Assembly (NCBI RefSeq): GCF_028369105.1
Contig: NZ_JAQNDO010000001.1
Location: 9,952,501 to 10,016,500, forward strand
Source: Polyangium mundeleinium
GTDB taxonomy: Bacteria; Myxococcota_A; Polyangia; Polyangiales; Polyangiaceae
Reading direction: 5' to 3'
DNA: 64,000 nucleotides
Made by a program: the position numbers and the translations under genes. Shown piece by piece: positions 35,684 to 48,334 of this stretch. The notes beneath the pieces were generated by a model. That model did no database searches, was not told where the DNA came from, and worked only from the letters and a program-made list of their open reading frames with translations. Within the stretch, counting starts at the first letter, position 1; every line of letters begins with the position of its first letter.

Positions 35684-36235
35684 ATGCTCCGCCGCTTCCA
35701 CATCGCCGAGCCTTGCAGCGAACGCTGGGAGTCGATGACGGGGTCGGAAGCGCGGCGACATTGCGGTTCGTGTGACAAACAGGTCGTCGCGCTCGCCGAG
35801 CTCACGCCCGACGAGGCCGATCGCCTGATCGCCTCGGCCCGGCCGCATTCGCTCTGCGTGCGGGTGGAGCACGACGAGGAGGGGAACGTCCTCTTCCGCC
35901 ATCCCGAGCCGAGCCCCCCACCTGCCCGGCGTTTGCCCCGGCTGCGCCTCGCCGTGGGCGCCTCGCTGATCGTCGCCGCCTGCGGCAAGAGCGAGCCCGC
36001 GCCCACCGCGACGACCGAGGCCGTGAAGCCCGAGGCCGCCGAGGCGCAAGCGCCGCCCACGCCGCCCCCCTCGCCCGAGGCCGAGGCGCTGCCGAAGACG
36101 CCGCCCGAGCCGCCGACCGGCCTGAACCCGCACAAGCACAAGCACGACACAGCCACGGTCCCGGGAAAACCGAACACACGGGTCACGACGGGCTGCGCGT
36201 GCGCGCTGGACGATCCGCTCTGTAGTTGCCTCTGA
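35684..36235 (+). CDS. Cys-rich hypothetical protein with one membrane segment
   Basis: 183 residues. The N-terminal 55 residues have a pattern of conserved Cys and Trp: AEPCSERWESM, RRHCGSCDKQVVALAEL, as seen in a family of small proteins often found N-terminal to carboxypeptidase-regulatory domains. This may bind a metal. A hydrophobic stretch near residues 88-101 (RLAVGASLIVAACGK) could be a membrane segment or lipobox-like. The rest is Pro/Ala-rich, then HKHKH and a terminal CACALDDPLCSCL. Function unknown. Confidence 0.65.
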   Translation: MLRRFHIAEPCSERWESMTGSEARRHCGSCDKQVVALAELTPDEADRLIASARPHSLCVRVEHDEEGNVLFRHPEPSPPPARRLPRLRLAVGASLIVAACGKSEPAPTATTEAVKPEAAEAQAPPTPPPSPEAEALPKTPPEPPTGLNPHKHKHDTATVPGKPNTRVTTGCACALDDPLCSCL

Positions 36236-36236
36236 T

Positions 36237-36728
36237 CTACGAGGGTTCGCGCGCGGGCGTTGCGTCCGCGGGCCAGAGCCTGCGGAAGCCGAGGCCGACG
36301 ATCGTCGCGTCACCGCGCTCGACCAGCGCGCCGAAGCGGCACTTCTCGACGAGCGTGCCCTCGTCCACCCGGCCCTCGTCGAGGTAACGGATCCGCTGGC
36401 CCTCGGTCAGCTTGGCGAAGACGCGCGCGTCGGCGGCGATCGCCACGAGGTCCCGCGGGAGCTCGGCGTCGAGCGGGGCCGCCACGGCGCGACGGGTCCG
36501 GCGGACCACGTTCTCGTCGACCCACACGTCGAGCTCGTCTCCCCGGACGAACAGGACCACGCCCGTGAGCCGAACGCCGCCCGGCGTGGTGAACGTGACC
36601 GCGTCGCCGGCCCCGGGCTCGGTCGAGGCGCGGCCGCCGAGGCGCTTGCGCATGGCGTCGACCGTCGGCGGCGGCGGCTTCGGCGTGAGGACGGGCAGCC
36701 CCAATTTCCGGACCATCGAGCCAAACAT
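36237..36728 (-). CDS. Hypothetical protein, small soluble
   Basis: 163 residues from ATG 36728. It has a central beta-rich region (VTFTTPGGVRLTGVVLFVRGDELDVWVDENVV) and an Arg-rich helix. No family recognised. It is convergent with the preceding Cys-rich gene; their stops are separated by about one base. About 180 bases separate its start from the GNAT gene at 36910, including an AT-rich patch (36808-36840) that may hold a promoter. Confidence 0.65.
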   Translation of the reverse strand: MFGSMVRKLGLPVLTPKPPPPTVDAMRKRLGGRASTEPGAGDAVTFTTPGGVRLTGVVLFVRGDELDVWVDENVVRRTRRAVAAPLDAELPRDLVAIAADARVFAKLTEGQRIRYLDEGRVDEGTLVEKCRFGALVERGDATIVGLGFRRLWPADATPAREPS

Positions 36729-36909
36729 AACGCGCCCCGCCCGCCGCCGCGATCCCTGTCGCGTGCATCCCCTCCACCGTGACCTCCCCTACGGTTTTCC
36801 CACGGAGCACGATTTATTTTACGTGGTCTCACTTTTTTTACGGACGAACGGGTCGTTCGACACATGGAGCTCATTGAGGGGCCTCTGCGGTCCGGTCCCG
36901 TAAAACCCC

Positions 36910-37464
36910 ATGCTCGACACGTACGTCCTTCCCGTCTCCCCCGACGAACCCACGACGGTGGCCGAGAGCCTGGCGCTGCTGGAGCACGAGCTCGACGAGG
37001 TGCCGGACGCCGTTTTTCCCGGTCTGTCAGGACAGCCACCGGAGCTCGACCCCTGGGAGGTAATCAACATCCTGGAAGTCGACATGCACGCCGGACGGCT
37101 CAAAGGTTTTGCCGGGTACGTCGGGGGTTTTCCCGCGGCGCTCTGCCTGGTCGGCGCCCTCGCGGCCTTCGGGCCGGGCGCCTCCACGACGGCGGGGCGG
37201 GTGCCCACGGTGGCCTGCCTGCTCGTGGCCCCCCGCTACCAGCGGCTCGGGCTCGGCCGGGTGCTGCTCGCCGAGGCCGAGCGCGCGCTCAGGGCCAAAG
37301 GGGTGACGTTCGTGGACGCGTACCCGCCGAAGCCGCGGCCCGGGAAGGAGGCGGGGCTGCTCGCCACGTTCCTGCAGGCGGGGTTCGTCCAGGTGGGGGA
37401 AGCTGGAGACCGGCTCCTCGTGCGAAAGACGCTGGGGACGACGCGGGCGCGGAAGGTGGGGTGA
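36910..37464 (+). CDS. GNAT family N-acetyltransferase
   Basis: 184 residues. The acetyl-CoA loop is in VPTVACLLVAPRYQRLGLGRVLLAEAERAL (RxxGxG around residue 110-130) and the C-terminal TFLQAGFVQVGE is the usual end-strand. The N-terminal 60 residues are less typical. Substrate unknown. The upstream promoter-like AT-rich patch suggests independent transcription. Confidence 0.8.
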   Translation: MLDTYVLPVSPDEPTTVAESLALLEHELDEVPDAVFPGLSGQPPELDPWEVINILEVDMHAGRLKGFAGYVGGFPAALCLVGALAAFGPGASTTAGRVPTVACLLVAPRYQRLGLGRVLLAEAERALRAKGVTFVDAYPPKPRPGKEAGLLATFLQAGFVQVGEAGDRLLVRKTLGTTRARKVG

Positions 37465-37474
37465 GCCGCGGGGG

Positions 37475-38347
37475 TCAGCGTCGCCGCGGCGGACGCCCCC
37501 GCGGCGGGCCCGCGGGCGGACGTGCAGGCGACGCCACGGGCGCCGGGGGCGCGGGCGACGCGGGGGACGGGTTTTTCCCGAGCAGGTTCTCCCGGACAAC
37601 CTCCGCCAGGAGCACGCTCGCCGCGATCGATACGTTCAGCGACCCGACCGACCCGGCCCCCGGGATCGCCACGAGCGCGTCGCATTGCGCCTTGGCGCGC
37701 TCGGACAGACCCTCGCGCTCGTGGCCGAGCACCAGGACCACCGGGCGCTTGAAGGCGAACCCGAACGCGTTCGCCGCGGCGTCGCTCTCGCCGCCCACGA
37801 TCGTGACGCCCCGGGTGCGCAGGCGCGCGAGGGTGTCGGGCAGGTCCGTGGTACGGGAGAAGTCGAGCTGCTCGGCGCCGCCCTCGGCCACGCGGACGGC
37901 GTCGGGCGGGAGGCCGGGGTGCGGGGCCGGCGCGCCGAGGAGCGCGGCGTCGAGGCCGAAAAACGCCGCGCTCCGGACGATCGCGCCAATGTTGTAGGGG
38001 TTCCGCACGCGCTCGAGCGCGATGGCCGCCCCGCGCGTGCGGACCAGCATGTCCGCGAGCTCGTTCGTTCCGAGCCACGCCCGCGGCCGCGTATGGAGAC
38101 AGAGCCCCTCGTGGTTTTTCGTGTGCGCGATCCGCTCGAGTTCGTCGTCGCGCAGCTCGTGGCAGGGGACACGGCGCGCCGCGGCCCAGCGAATCAGGGT
38201 CTCGAGGTCGCGGCGCGCCTCGCGGCCGTAGGAGACGGCGAGGACGTCGTCCGGGCGGCGGGCGAAGACGGCGAGGCAGGCGCGCAGGCCGTGGACGATC
38301 TCGGGGGCCTGGGCGCCGGGGGCTCGCGGGTCGGGCTTCTGCTTCAT
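37475..38347 (-). CDS. SpoU/TrmH-type RNA ribose methyltransferase
   Basis: 290 residues. The SPOUT fold signatures are clear: IALERVRNPYNIGAIVRSAAFFG (motif 1), VVLVLGHEREGLSERAKAQCDAL (motif 2), and IPGAGSVGSLNVSIAASVLLAEV (motif 3, the knot). An N-terminal substrate-binding segment precedes it. The Arg/Pro tail (PPRGRPPRRR) may bind RNA. It methylates the 2'-O of a tRNA or rRNA ribose; which one is unclear. It is convergent with the GNAT gene. Confidence 0.9.
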   Translation of the reverse strand: MKQKPDPRAPGAQAPEIVHGLRACLAVFARRPDDVLAVSYGREARRDLETLIRWAAARRVPCHELRDDELERIAHTKNHEGLCLHTRPRAWLGTNELADMLVRTRGAAIALERVRNPYNIGAIVRSAAFFGLDAALLGAPAPHPGLPPDAVRVAEGGAEQLDFSRTTDLPDTLARLRTRGVTIVGGESDAAANAFGFAFKRPVVLVLGHEREGLSERAKAQCDALVAIPGAGSVGSLNVSIAASVLLAEVVRENLLGKNPSPASPAPPAPVASPARPPAGPPRGRPPRRR

Positions 38348-38369
38348 GAACGGGATCGGACCTTCCGGA

Positions 38370-39566
38370 TCAGTTCGGCGTGGGCTCCTGGCACCCGAGG
38401 ACGATATCCAGGTCCATGACCACGCCGTTCTTCAAGCTATCGCACGCCGGGCCGTAGAAGACGACCTGGTTCTTGCCCGCATCGTAGGTCCACCCGTCCG
38501 TCTTCGTGTCGTCGCGGCTCACTTCGGTCGTGTTGTCGAAGAAGACGTAGATCTCGCTCGGGTTCGGCGGGACCGTGTCGAGCGTGTACGCGCAGGAGAG
38601 CGTCTTCTTGGCGATGGTCGCGAGCGCCATGTCGAGGCTCGCCTGGTCGGAGGCGTCGTAATACGGGTTCGCCCCCGCGGCCGGGACGCCGCCGGCGTTC
38701 GCGAACTTGTTCATCTGCGCCGGGTCGATGCCCGCCCCGAAGCCGATCACGAACGTCGGGATGCCGCGCATCTCGAAGAGATTCTTGATCTCCATTTCGG
38801 TCGTCGCGTCCGAGCCGCACGTCTCCTTGCCGTCCGTGATGAGCACGGCATAACTGTCGCGATCGGTGTCGTTGAACGCGGGCTCGGTCGTCGATTGCGT
38901 GACGGCCGTCTGGATGTTCGTGACGCAGGGCCCGTCCGGGAAGTATTTGTCCGCCTTCGCGAGCGCCGCCGTGAGCAGCTCTTGAATGGGCGTCTCGTTG
39001 TCGGGGCCAACCGGGATGGGAATCGCGGCCTGCTGGCAGTTCGGCGTCACGAGGTCGGGAAAAAGCGTGAGGCCGAAGCGGATCTTGCCGGTGTAATCGG
39101 TCGTCATCTTGTTGATGGCGGCGACGGCGATGTCCCACTTCGTCACGTTGCCGACGAGCGCCGTCATCGAGCACGATCGATCGAGCACGAGCAGCATGTT
39201 CGGCGGGATCGTCTCGACCTTGGCCTCCTGCGCGCCGCAGTCGCCGCCGGGGACACACGTCTTCGTGGCGCCGTCGCACTTCATGCCCGCCGAGCAGTCA
39301 CTGGCGACGGCGCACGTGCCGGGATCGATACACGTGCCCGCCGCGCTGCACTTCTGCGGCGCAACACAGGCCGGATTGCAGCCGAACGAGCCCGCGCCCG
39401 CGGAGCCCGCGCCCACGCCGCCCATCCCGCCCGCGCCATACGTGGCGCCGGCCGCGCCGCCCCCGGACGACGCGCTGGACCCAGCGTCCCCACACGCCGA
39501 CGCGATCACGAGGCCCATCACGCCCAGGAGGGCAGCCCAAGTCGAAGCGGAAGATCCTTGCAGCAT
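38370..39566 (-). CDS. VWA-domain lipoprotein
   Basis: 398 residues. A signal ending IASACG gives a lipoprotein anchor; a Gly/Ala-rich linker (GGGAAGATYGAGGMGG...) follows, then a Cys-rich region (CNPACVAPQKCSAAGTC...CAVASDC). Residues 120-330 form a von Willebrand A domain with the MIDAS start MLLVLDRSCSM (DxSxS) and AVLITDGKE with further metal-site residues. VWA domains bind ligands through a divalent metal. It is likely displayed on the outer membrane; the ligand is unknown. This architecture is common in Polyangiales. Confidence 0.83.
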   Translation of the reverse strand: MLQGSSASTWAALLGVMGLVIASACGDAGSSASSGGGAAGATYGAGGMGGVGAGSAGAGSFGCNPACVAPQKCSAAGTCIDPGTCAVASDCSAGMKCDGATKTCVPGGDCGAQEAKVETIPPNMLLVLDRSCSMTALVGNVTKWDIAVAAINKMTTDYTGKIRFGLTLFPDLVTPNCQQAAIPIPVGPDNETPIQELLTAALAKADKYFPDGPCVTNIQTAVTQSTTEPAFNDTDRDSYAVLITDGKETCGSDATTEMEIKNLFEMRGIPTFVIGFGAGIDPAQMNKFANAGGVPAAGANPYYDASDQASLDMALATIAKKTLSCAYTLDTVPPNPSEIYVFFDNTTEVSRDDTKTDGWTYDAGKNQVVFYGPACDSLKNGVVMDLDIVLGCQEPTPN

Positions 39567-39627
39567 GGATCGAGATTACCCGATCCGTCGCTCCGACGAT
39601 AGATGGCTCCCGCGCGCGAAGCCGCGA

Positions 39628-40668
39628 TCAGGGCGCGCGCAAGCTCACGCGCACGAATCGGGGGAAATAGAGCGAGGTGTCGGCGAGGAGCGTGGAGAAA
39701 TCGAGGCTGTTCGAGGCATACGTGACCACGAGATCGGCGCCTTCGAGCTCGGGGTGAGCCTTGCCGGCGTAGACGAGGGTATCCTCGCGGTCGGATTCGG
39801 GGGGATGGTAGAACGTTTCGAGGTCGGAAAAGGGGCCGCGGAGGTCGTTTGCCGTGCGAAGCGCGAGATCGGAGGCGCCGAAGCCCTCGGCCTGCACTTC
39901 GATCCACAGGTCGCGCACGCGGTCGTGGTGCACCGTCAGCTCGGTTTGCCCGTCCTCGAAGGCGAGGCCGAGCGATTCGGGCTTGGTGAAATCGATCTCG
40001 CCCGACGCAGGCAGGGGAAACCGCGTCAGGTGGATGTCGTGCCCCTCGGACTCCTGCGCGCCAAAGGCGTAAAGGTGATCGTCGTGCACGAGCACGCTCG
40101 CGGAGCCGACGATGACGCCCGCGTCGTTCGAGGGCATTTCGAGCTCCTTCATCACCCATACGGGCGGCGCGTCGTCGGGGTTCTCGACGACGAAGACGTC
40201 AGCATCGAACACCTCGAAGCCGAGGCCGCCGCTCGCCGCGCGGACAGCCATCATGAACAGATAGAGTTTGTCGCCGATGCGCTCGCCGTCGCCGGGCCAA
40301 TACCAGATGTCGTCTTTTTCGGAGAAAAAGGAGGCCGGCTCGGCCTCCGGGCCCTTCCAGAAAAATTCGATCGAGGCCTCGCTCGGGTCGTACCCATTCT
40401 GGATGGCGACGCTGTTTCGCACGAGACGCGATTCGCCGCGGACATGCGCATCACTCGTAGCAATGAAGCTGTCGCCGAAGAGCCAGAGCACACGGCCGCC
40501 GCCGAGGTCGACCGAATAGGCGTCGTCGGCGCCGAGCCAGCGGGGCTCGACGTGGAACAGAGCGTCGGCCTCGGGCCAGGCCGTCGCAGTCGCCTCGATC
40601 GCCGGCGCTTCGCCACAACCGACGAAAAGCGCGCCAGCGAGGAAGATTGCACCCCGACGGTTCCCCAT
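39628..40668 (-). CDS. Lipoprotein with DUF4185/DUF5005-like beta-propeller
   Basis: About 346 residues from ATG 40668. The signal MGNRRGAIFLAGALFVGC ends in the lipobox FVGC. The body is beta-rich with repeated aromatic strands such as GRVLWLFGDSFIATSDAHV and KDDIWYWPGDGERIGDKLYLF; such patterns occur in DUF4185- or DUF5005-type propellers related to glycoside hydrolases. Catalytic residues are not identified. It is divergent from the next gene, with start regions 65 bases apart. Confidence 0.72.
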   Translation of the reverse strand: MGNRRGAIFLAGALFVGCGEAPAIEATATAWPEADALFHVEPRWLGADDAYSVDLGGGRVLWLFGDSFIATSDAHVRGESRLVRNSVAIQNGYDPSEASIEFFWKGPEAEPASFFSEKDDIWYWPGDGERIGDKLYLFMMAVRAASGGLGFEVFDADVFVVENPDDAPPVWVMKELEMPSNDAGVIVGSASVLVHDDHLYAFGAQESEGHDIHLTRFPLPASGEIDFTKPESLGLAFEDGQTELTVHHDRVRDLWIEVQAEGFGASDLALRTANDLRGPFSDLETFYHPPESDREDTLVYAGKAHPELEGADLVVTYASNSLDFSTLLADTSLYFPRFVRVSLRAP

Positions 40669-40732
40669 GCCACCCATCCTCTACATTTACCAGCGTTGTA
40701 TGGGCCTTGCACAGGTGGTAGCGTGGCGTACC

Positions 40733-41176
40733 GTGGATCCCTTCGATCGTCCGACGCCGAGCTGGGACGTGGGAATGAACTCGGTCCGACTGGAGCGGCC
40801 GGATCTCATCCATGTCGTCTTCCGTGGGCCAAACGAGCTGCAGGACATCCTGGAGATGCAGCGGATCCTGTTCGCGGTCGGCGACCGGTTCGGCCCCGTC
40901 GATTTGCTCCTCGGTCTCGGCGAGCTCGAATCGCTCGGCGCAGGCGCGCGCGGGGCCTGGGCGCGGGTAAGCCGAGCCTATCCCTTTCGGAATGGCTTCG
41001 CCTACGGCGCGAACTTCGGCATTCGCACGCTCGTGCACACCACGCACCGGGCAGGGCGCATCATCTCGCCTGCGTTTTTCCGGTGGGATATCTCTTTCTT
41101 CCCGACCGAGGCCGCCGCCCGCGCCCATATCGAGGCGAAGCGCGTCCCGGCAGAGGGCCCCGGCCTCAACCCCTGA
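40733..41176 (+). CDS. STAS-like (SpoIIAA-related) protein
   Basis: About 147 residues from GTG 40733; an ATG at 40775 is a competing start, and one at 40700 is also in frame. The sequence fits the SpoIIAA-like/STAS fold used by small myxobacterial proteins: LERPDLIHVVFRGPNELQDIL, GPVDLLLGLGELESLG, YPFRNGFAYGANFG, and a final FFPTEAAARAHIEAK. STAS proteins bind nucleotides or act as anti-anti-sigma factors; the usual phosphorylated Ser is not evident. Function unknown. Confidence 0.6.
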   Translation: MDPFDRPTPSWDVGMNSVRLERPDLIHVVFRGPNELQDILEMQRILFAVGDRFGPVDLLLGLGELESLGAGARGAWARVSRAYPFRNGFAYGANFGIRTLVHTTHRAGRIISPAFFRWDISFFPTEAAARAHIEAKRVPAEGPGLNP

Positions 41177-41179
41177 GCC

Positions 41180-41632
41180 TCACCCCGAGGAGGGCGTGAA
41201 TTCGAGCGTCTCGACGACGACGCGGCCGGGGGCGCGCAGGTCCATCGCGGTGACGGGTTGTTTTTGCGAGACGAGGTCGCTGATCTGGCGCGCGATGGGG
41301 TCGGATTCGAGGGCGCGATCCGAGAAGACGACGAAGATCTTCACTTTGCCTTCGCGGGGTGGAATTCGAAAGACGTTGGCTGCGATGGGCTCGCCGGCCG
41401 GGCAATCGGGCGAGAGCTTGTCCTCGAGCATCGTGAGGTGACGGATGGGCCCGCCTTCGGCGATGGTGAAGACGAGGCAATAAGGGGGCTGCCCCGCGGT
41501 CGGCAGGAGCTCGATCTGGGCCGGGCCTTTCTGGACGAGCGTCACGCGCTGGGACGGCGGTTGTGGCGGCGCCGCTTTCTCGCAACCGGCGAGGGCGAGC
41601 AGCGAGGCCAGGGCGAGGATGGGTCCCCTCAT
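41180..41632 (-). CDS. Hypothetical lipoprotein
   Basis: About 150 residues from ATG 41632, where MRGPILALASLLALAGC is a clean lipoprotein signal; a start at 41668 would add twelve residues. The mature domain is beta-rich with Cys in YCLVF and DCPAG that may form a disulfide. No family recognised. It sits between the STAS-like gene and the alcohol dehydrogenase gene on the minus strand, 40 bases after the latter. Confidence 0.7.
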   Translation of the reverse strand: MRGPILALASLLALAGCEKAAPPQPPSQRVTLVQKGPAQIELLPTAGQPPYCLVFTIAEGGPIRHLTMLEDKLSPDCPAGEPIAANVFRIPPREGKVKIFVVFSDRALESDPIARQISDLVSQKQPVTAMDLRAPGRVVVETLEFTPSSG

Positions 41633-41671
41633 GCGCGAGGGTTTACCCCGCCCCGGCTGCGGACGCAAAGA

Positions 41672-42781
<1,110 letters not shown>

Positions 42782-42889
42782 GGTCTCGTCCTCCGGCCTC
42801 GAACAACGCGGGCTTCCCGGCGCCCGCGCGCGCATCGTAGCGACGGGGCCTTTCGCCGTCACACGAAAAATTGTCGCGGATACCCCCGC

Positions 42890-46564
<3,675 letters not shown>

Positions 46565-46627
46565 GGACGGCAGCCTACCGCTTCAATCCAGGGCGCGTAA
46601 AGCGGGCCCCCTGTGGAAGGCGTCGCG

Positions 46628-46964
46628 CCGGGGTTTCACCCCGGGCCCCGACCAGGGGTTGTCCACCCCTGGACCCGGACCAGCGCAAGCGCTGGACGCG
46701 GGGTCGATGAACTGCGCGATGCGCAGTTCATCGAATAGCCAGGTCAAGACCAGCGACGCCCCTGCCGACCAAGACCGCGGCGCTGACGGTTCCACCGGCG
46801 ACCAGCGACGTACCCGCCGCCAGCTTGAGACGCACCTCCATGGTCTTGCCACCGGCCCGTTGGAAGAACTGCGCACCGCGCAGTTCTTCCACCTTCGGTC
46901 CAGGCCGTCCCTGGTTCGGGCCTTTGGGCGAACAGCCCCCGCGGGGTCCGGGGCAGCGCCCCGG
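46628..46964. repeat. Hairpin-rich intergenic element
   Basis: The 414-base gap between the kinase gene and the CnrX/Spy-like gene contains no gene. It holds a series of perfect short hairpins: 46628-46644, 46652-46672, 46680-46695, 46705-46733 (13-bp stem CGATGAACTGCGC, loop GAT), 46861-46891 (14-bp stem TGGAAGAACTGCGC, loop ACC), 46948-46964. The two long ones share the core GAACTGCGC. Similar blocks are scattered in Polyangiales genomes, from memory. It may be a palindromic repeat family, a structured RNA, or a terminator set. Confidence 0.8.
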
Positions 46965-46978
46965 CGCAACGGCCTGGG

Positions 46979-47404
46979 TCATTCTGGCGGCGGACCTGGC
47001 GGCGGGCCTGGCGGGGGTGGGAAGCCGCCGTGGGGCCTTCGCTTGCGCTTCTCGTTGAATTCCTGGAAGCGCACGCGCTGCGAGGCGTCGAGGACTTCGA
47101 GGATTCGACCGTCGGTGCTCTTGTGAAGCGCTTCGAGTCCGTCGCGACAAGGCTTCATCGTGCGGTCGAGCTCGCCGTCGGTGTCGCGGAAGATGTCTTC
47201 GACCTTGGTGACTTGATCGGCTGTGAGGTCGAGGTGCCGGCGCATGGACTCGACACGCAGGTGCGTCCGGACCTCGCCGGGGGGGCCGCCGAAGCGCGAG
47301 CGGAGGTCCTGGAGCATGTAGGCGCGCATTGCGCCCGCGCCGGCGACGCCGCCGAGCACGAACACGCCCGCGAGCACGAAGGCGGGGAGCAGGCGGGATT
47401 TCAT
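46979..47404 (-). CDS. CnrX/Spy-like periplasmic metal- or stress-sensor
   Basis: About 141 residues from ATG 47404, which overlaps the preceding stop (ATGA). A membrane segment near the N-terminus (LLPAFVLAGVFVLGGVAGAGAM) is followed by a helical hairpin with MRRHLDLTADQVTKVEDIF (an LTxxQ-like motif) and VLDASQRVRFQEFNEKRKRRP, and a Pro-rich end. This is the layout of CnrX/NccX and the heavy-metal-resistance (Spy/CpxP/ZraP-related) group. In the Cnr system such a protein restrains the anti-sigma factor. It is last in an operon with a sigma factor. Confidence 0.7.
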   Translation of the reverse strand: MKSRLLPAFVLAGVFVLGGVAGAGAMRAYMLQDLRSRFGGPPGEVRTHLRVESMRRHLDLTADQVTKVEDIFRDTDGELDRTMKPCRDGLEALHKSTDGRILEVLDASQRVRFQEFNEKRKRRPHGGFPPPPGPPPGPPPE

Positions 47405-47787
47405 TCGTATACCTCGATGGAGGCCACGGACTCGAGGACGGCCGAGTCGTAGCCTGTCTCGGCCGTCCGCGACAGCCAGAGACCGAGGACTGCAGCCGCT
47501 GCGGCGCCGATCAGCGCGAACCGACCGAAGCGGACCACGCCGGACGACCATGGCGGTTCGGCTGGACGCGTGCTGCTTGCGGCTCCGATCGCGCTCATCA
47601 CGGACGAGACGAAATCGTCGCTCGGAGCGAGGTCCGACGTCTCGCGTGTGATGCGCGCCAGACGATCGTCGGGCGGGACGATCGCGCGGAGCAGGGCGTC
47701 GGTCAGCTCGTCCGTTGGACGCAGATCGTCCGTGGCGCGGGCGAGTGCTGCGAGATGCGAAAGCGGATCTTGTTCACGCTCGACCAT
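47401..47787 (-). CDS. Candidate anti-sigma factor with one TM segment
   Basis: 128 residues. The N-terminal 85 residues are soluble and acidic; a transmembrane segment lies near residues 88-106 (FALIGAAAAAVLGLWL) with a short outside tail. The size, location between a sigma gene and a CnrX-like gene, and the overlaps on both sides (14 bases with the sigma gene and ATGA with the next) make an anti-sigma role likely. No zinc-binding HxxxCxxC motif is present, so it is not a classical ZAS type. The role is inferred from position. Confidence 0.65.
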   Translation of the reverse strand: MVEREQDPLSHLAALARATDDLRPTDELTDALLRAIVPPDDRLARITRETSDLAPSDDFVSSVMSAIGAASSTRPAEPPWSSGVVRFGRFALIGAAAAAVLGLWLSRTAETGYDSAVLESVASIEVYE

Positions 47788-48322
47788 CGGACACCTCCCC
47801 CGCCTCGGTCTTCGTGCGGAGCGCGGCCCTCGCTCGCACGAGGCGCTGTTCGAGCGCCCCCTCGCTGCATCCGAGTGCCTCGGCGGCCTCCTTCGCCGAG
47901 AGCCCCTCCACGGTCACGAGCACGAGGGCCGCTCGATCTTGTGGTTGCAGGGCCTTGAGCATCACATCGAGCTCGTTCAGGGCGACGCGCGCCTCGGCGC
48001 GTACGAGCCCGTCGAAGCGGGGCTCGCCTGTCTCCTCGGCGGGACGCTCGCGCCGCTTGCGGAGCAGGTCGACACATGCGTTCGTCACGATCCGGTAGAG
48101 CCAGGTCTCGATCTTGGCGCGGCCGTCGTAACGACCTTCCGAGAGGGCGCGGAAGGCGCTGGAGTAGGCGTCCTGCAGCGCGTCCTCGGCGTCGGCGAGG
48201 TTGCCGACGAGGCGCGCCGCGAGCCGGTAGAGCGGCACGCGCGTGTGGTCGACGATCGGCCGGAAGGCGGCCACGTCTCCACCGGCCACGCGCGCTGCGA
48301 CGAGCCTCAGATCGACGGACAT
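47774..48322 (-). CDS. ECF-family RNA polymerase sigma factor
   Basis: 182 residues. Region 2 includes LVGNLADAEDALQDAYSSAFRAL (the -10 binding helix), and region 4 includes LKALQPQDRAALVLVTVEGLSAKEAAEALGCSEGALEQRL, a helix-turn-helix. The two are separated by a short linker, as in ECF sigma factors. The ATG at 48322 lies 12 bases after the stop of a Spy-like lipoprotein gene. It probably directs transcription of its own operon; no target promoter was seen with confidence. Confidence 0.92.
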   Translation of the reverse strand: MSVDLRLVAARVAGGDVAAFRPIVDHTRVPLYRLAARLVGNLADAEDALQDAYSSAFRALSEGRYDGRAKIETWLYRIVTNACVDLLRKRRERPAEETGEPRFDGLVRAEARVALNELDVMLKALQPQDRAALVLVTVEGLSAKEAAEALGCSEGALEQRLVRARAALRTKTEAGEVSDGRA

Positions 48323-48334
48323 GCGCGCTGGACT

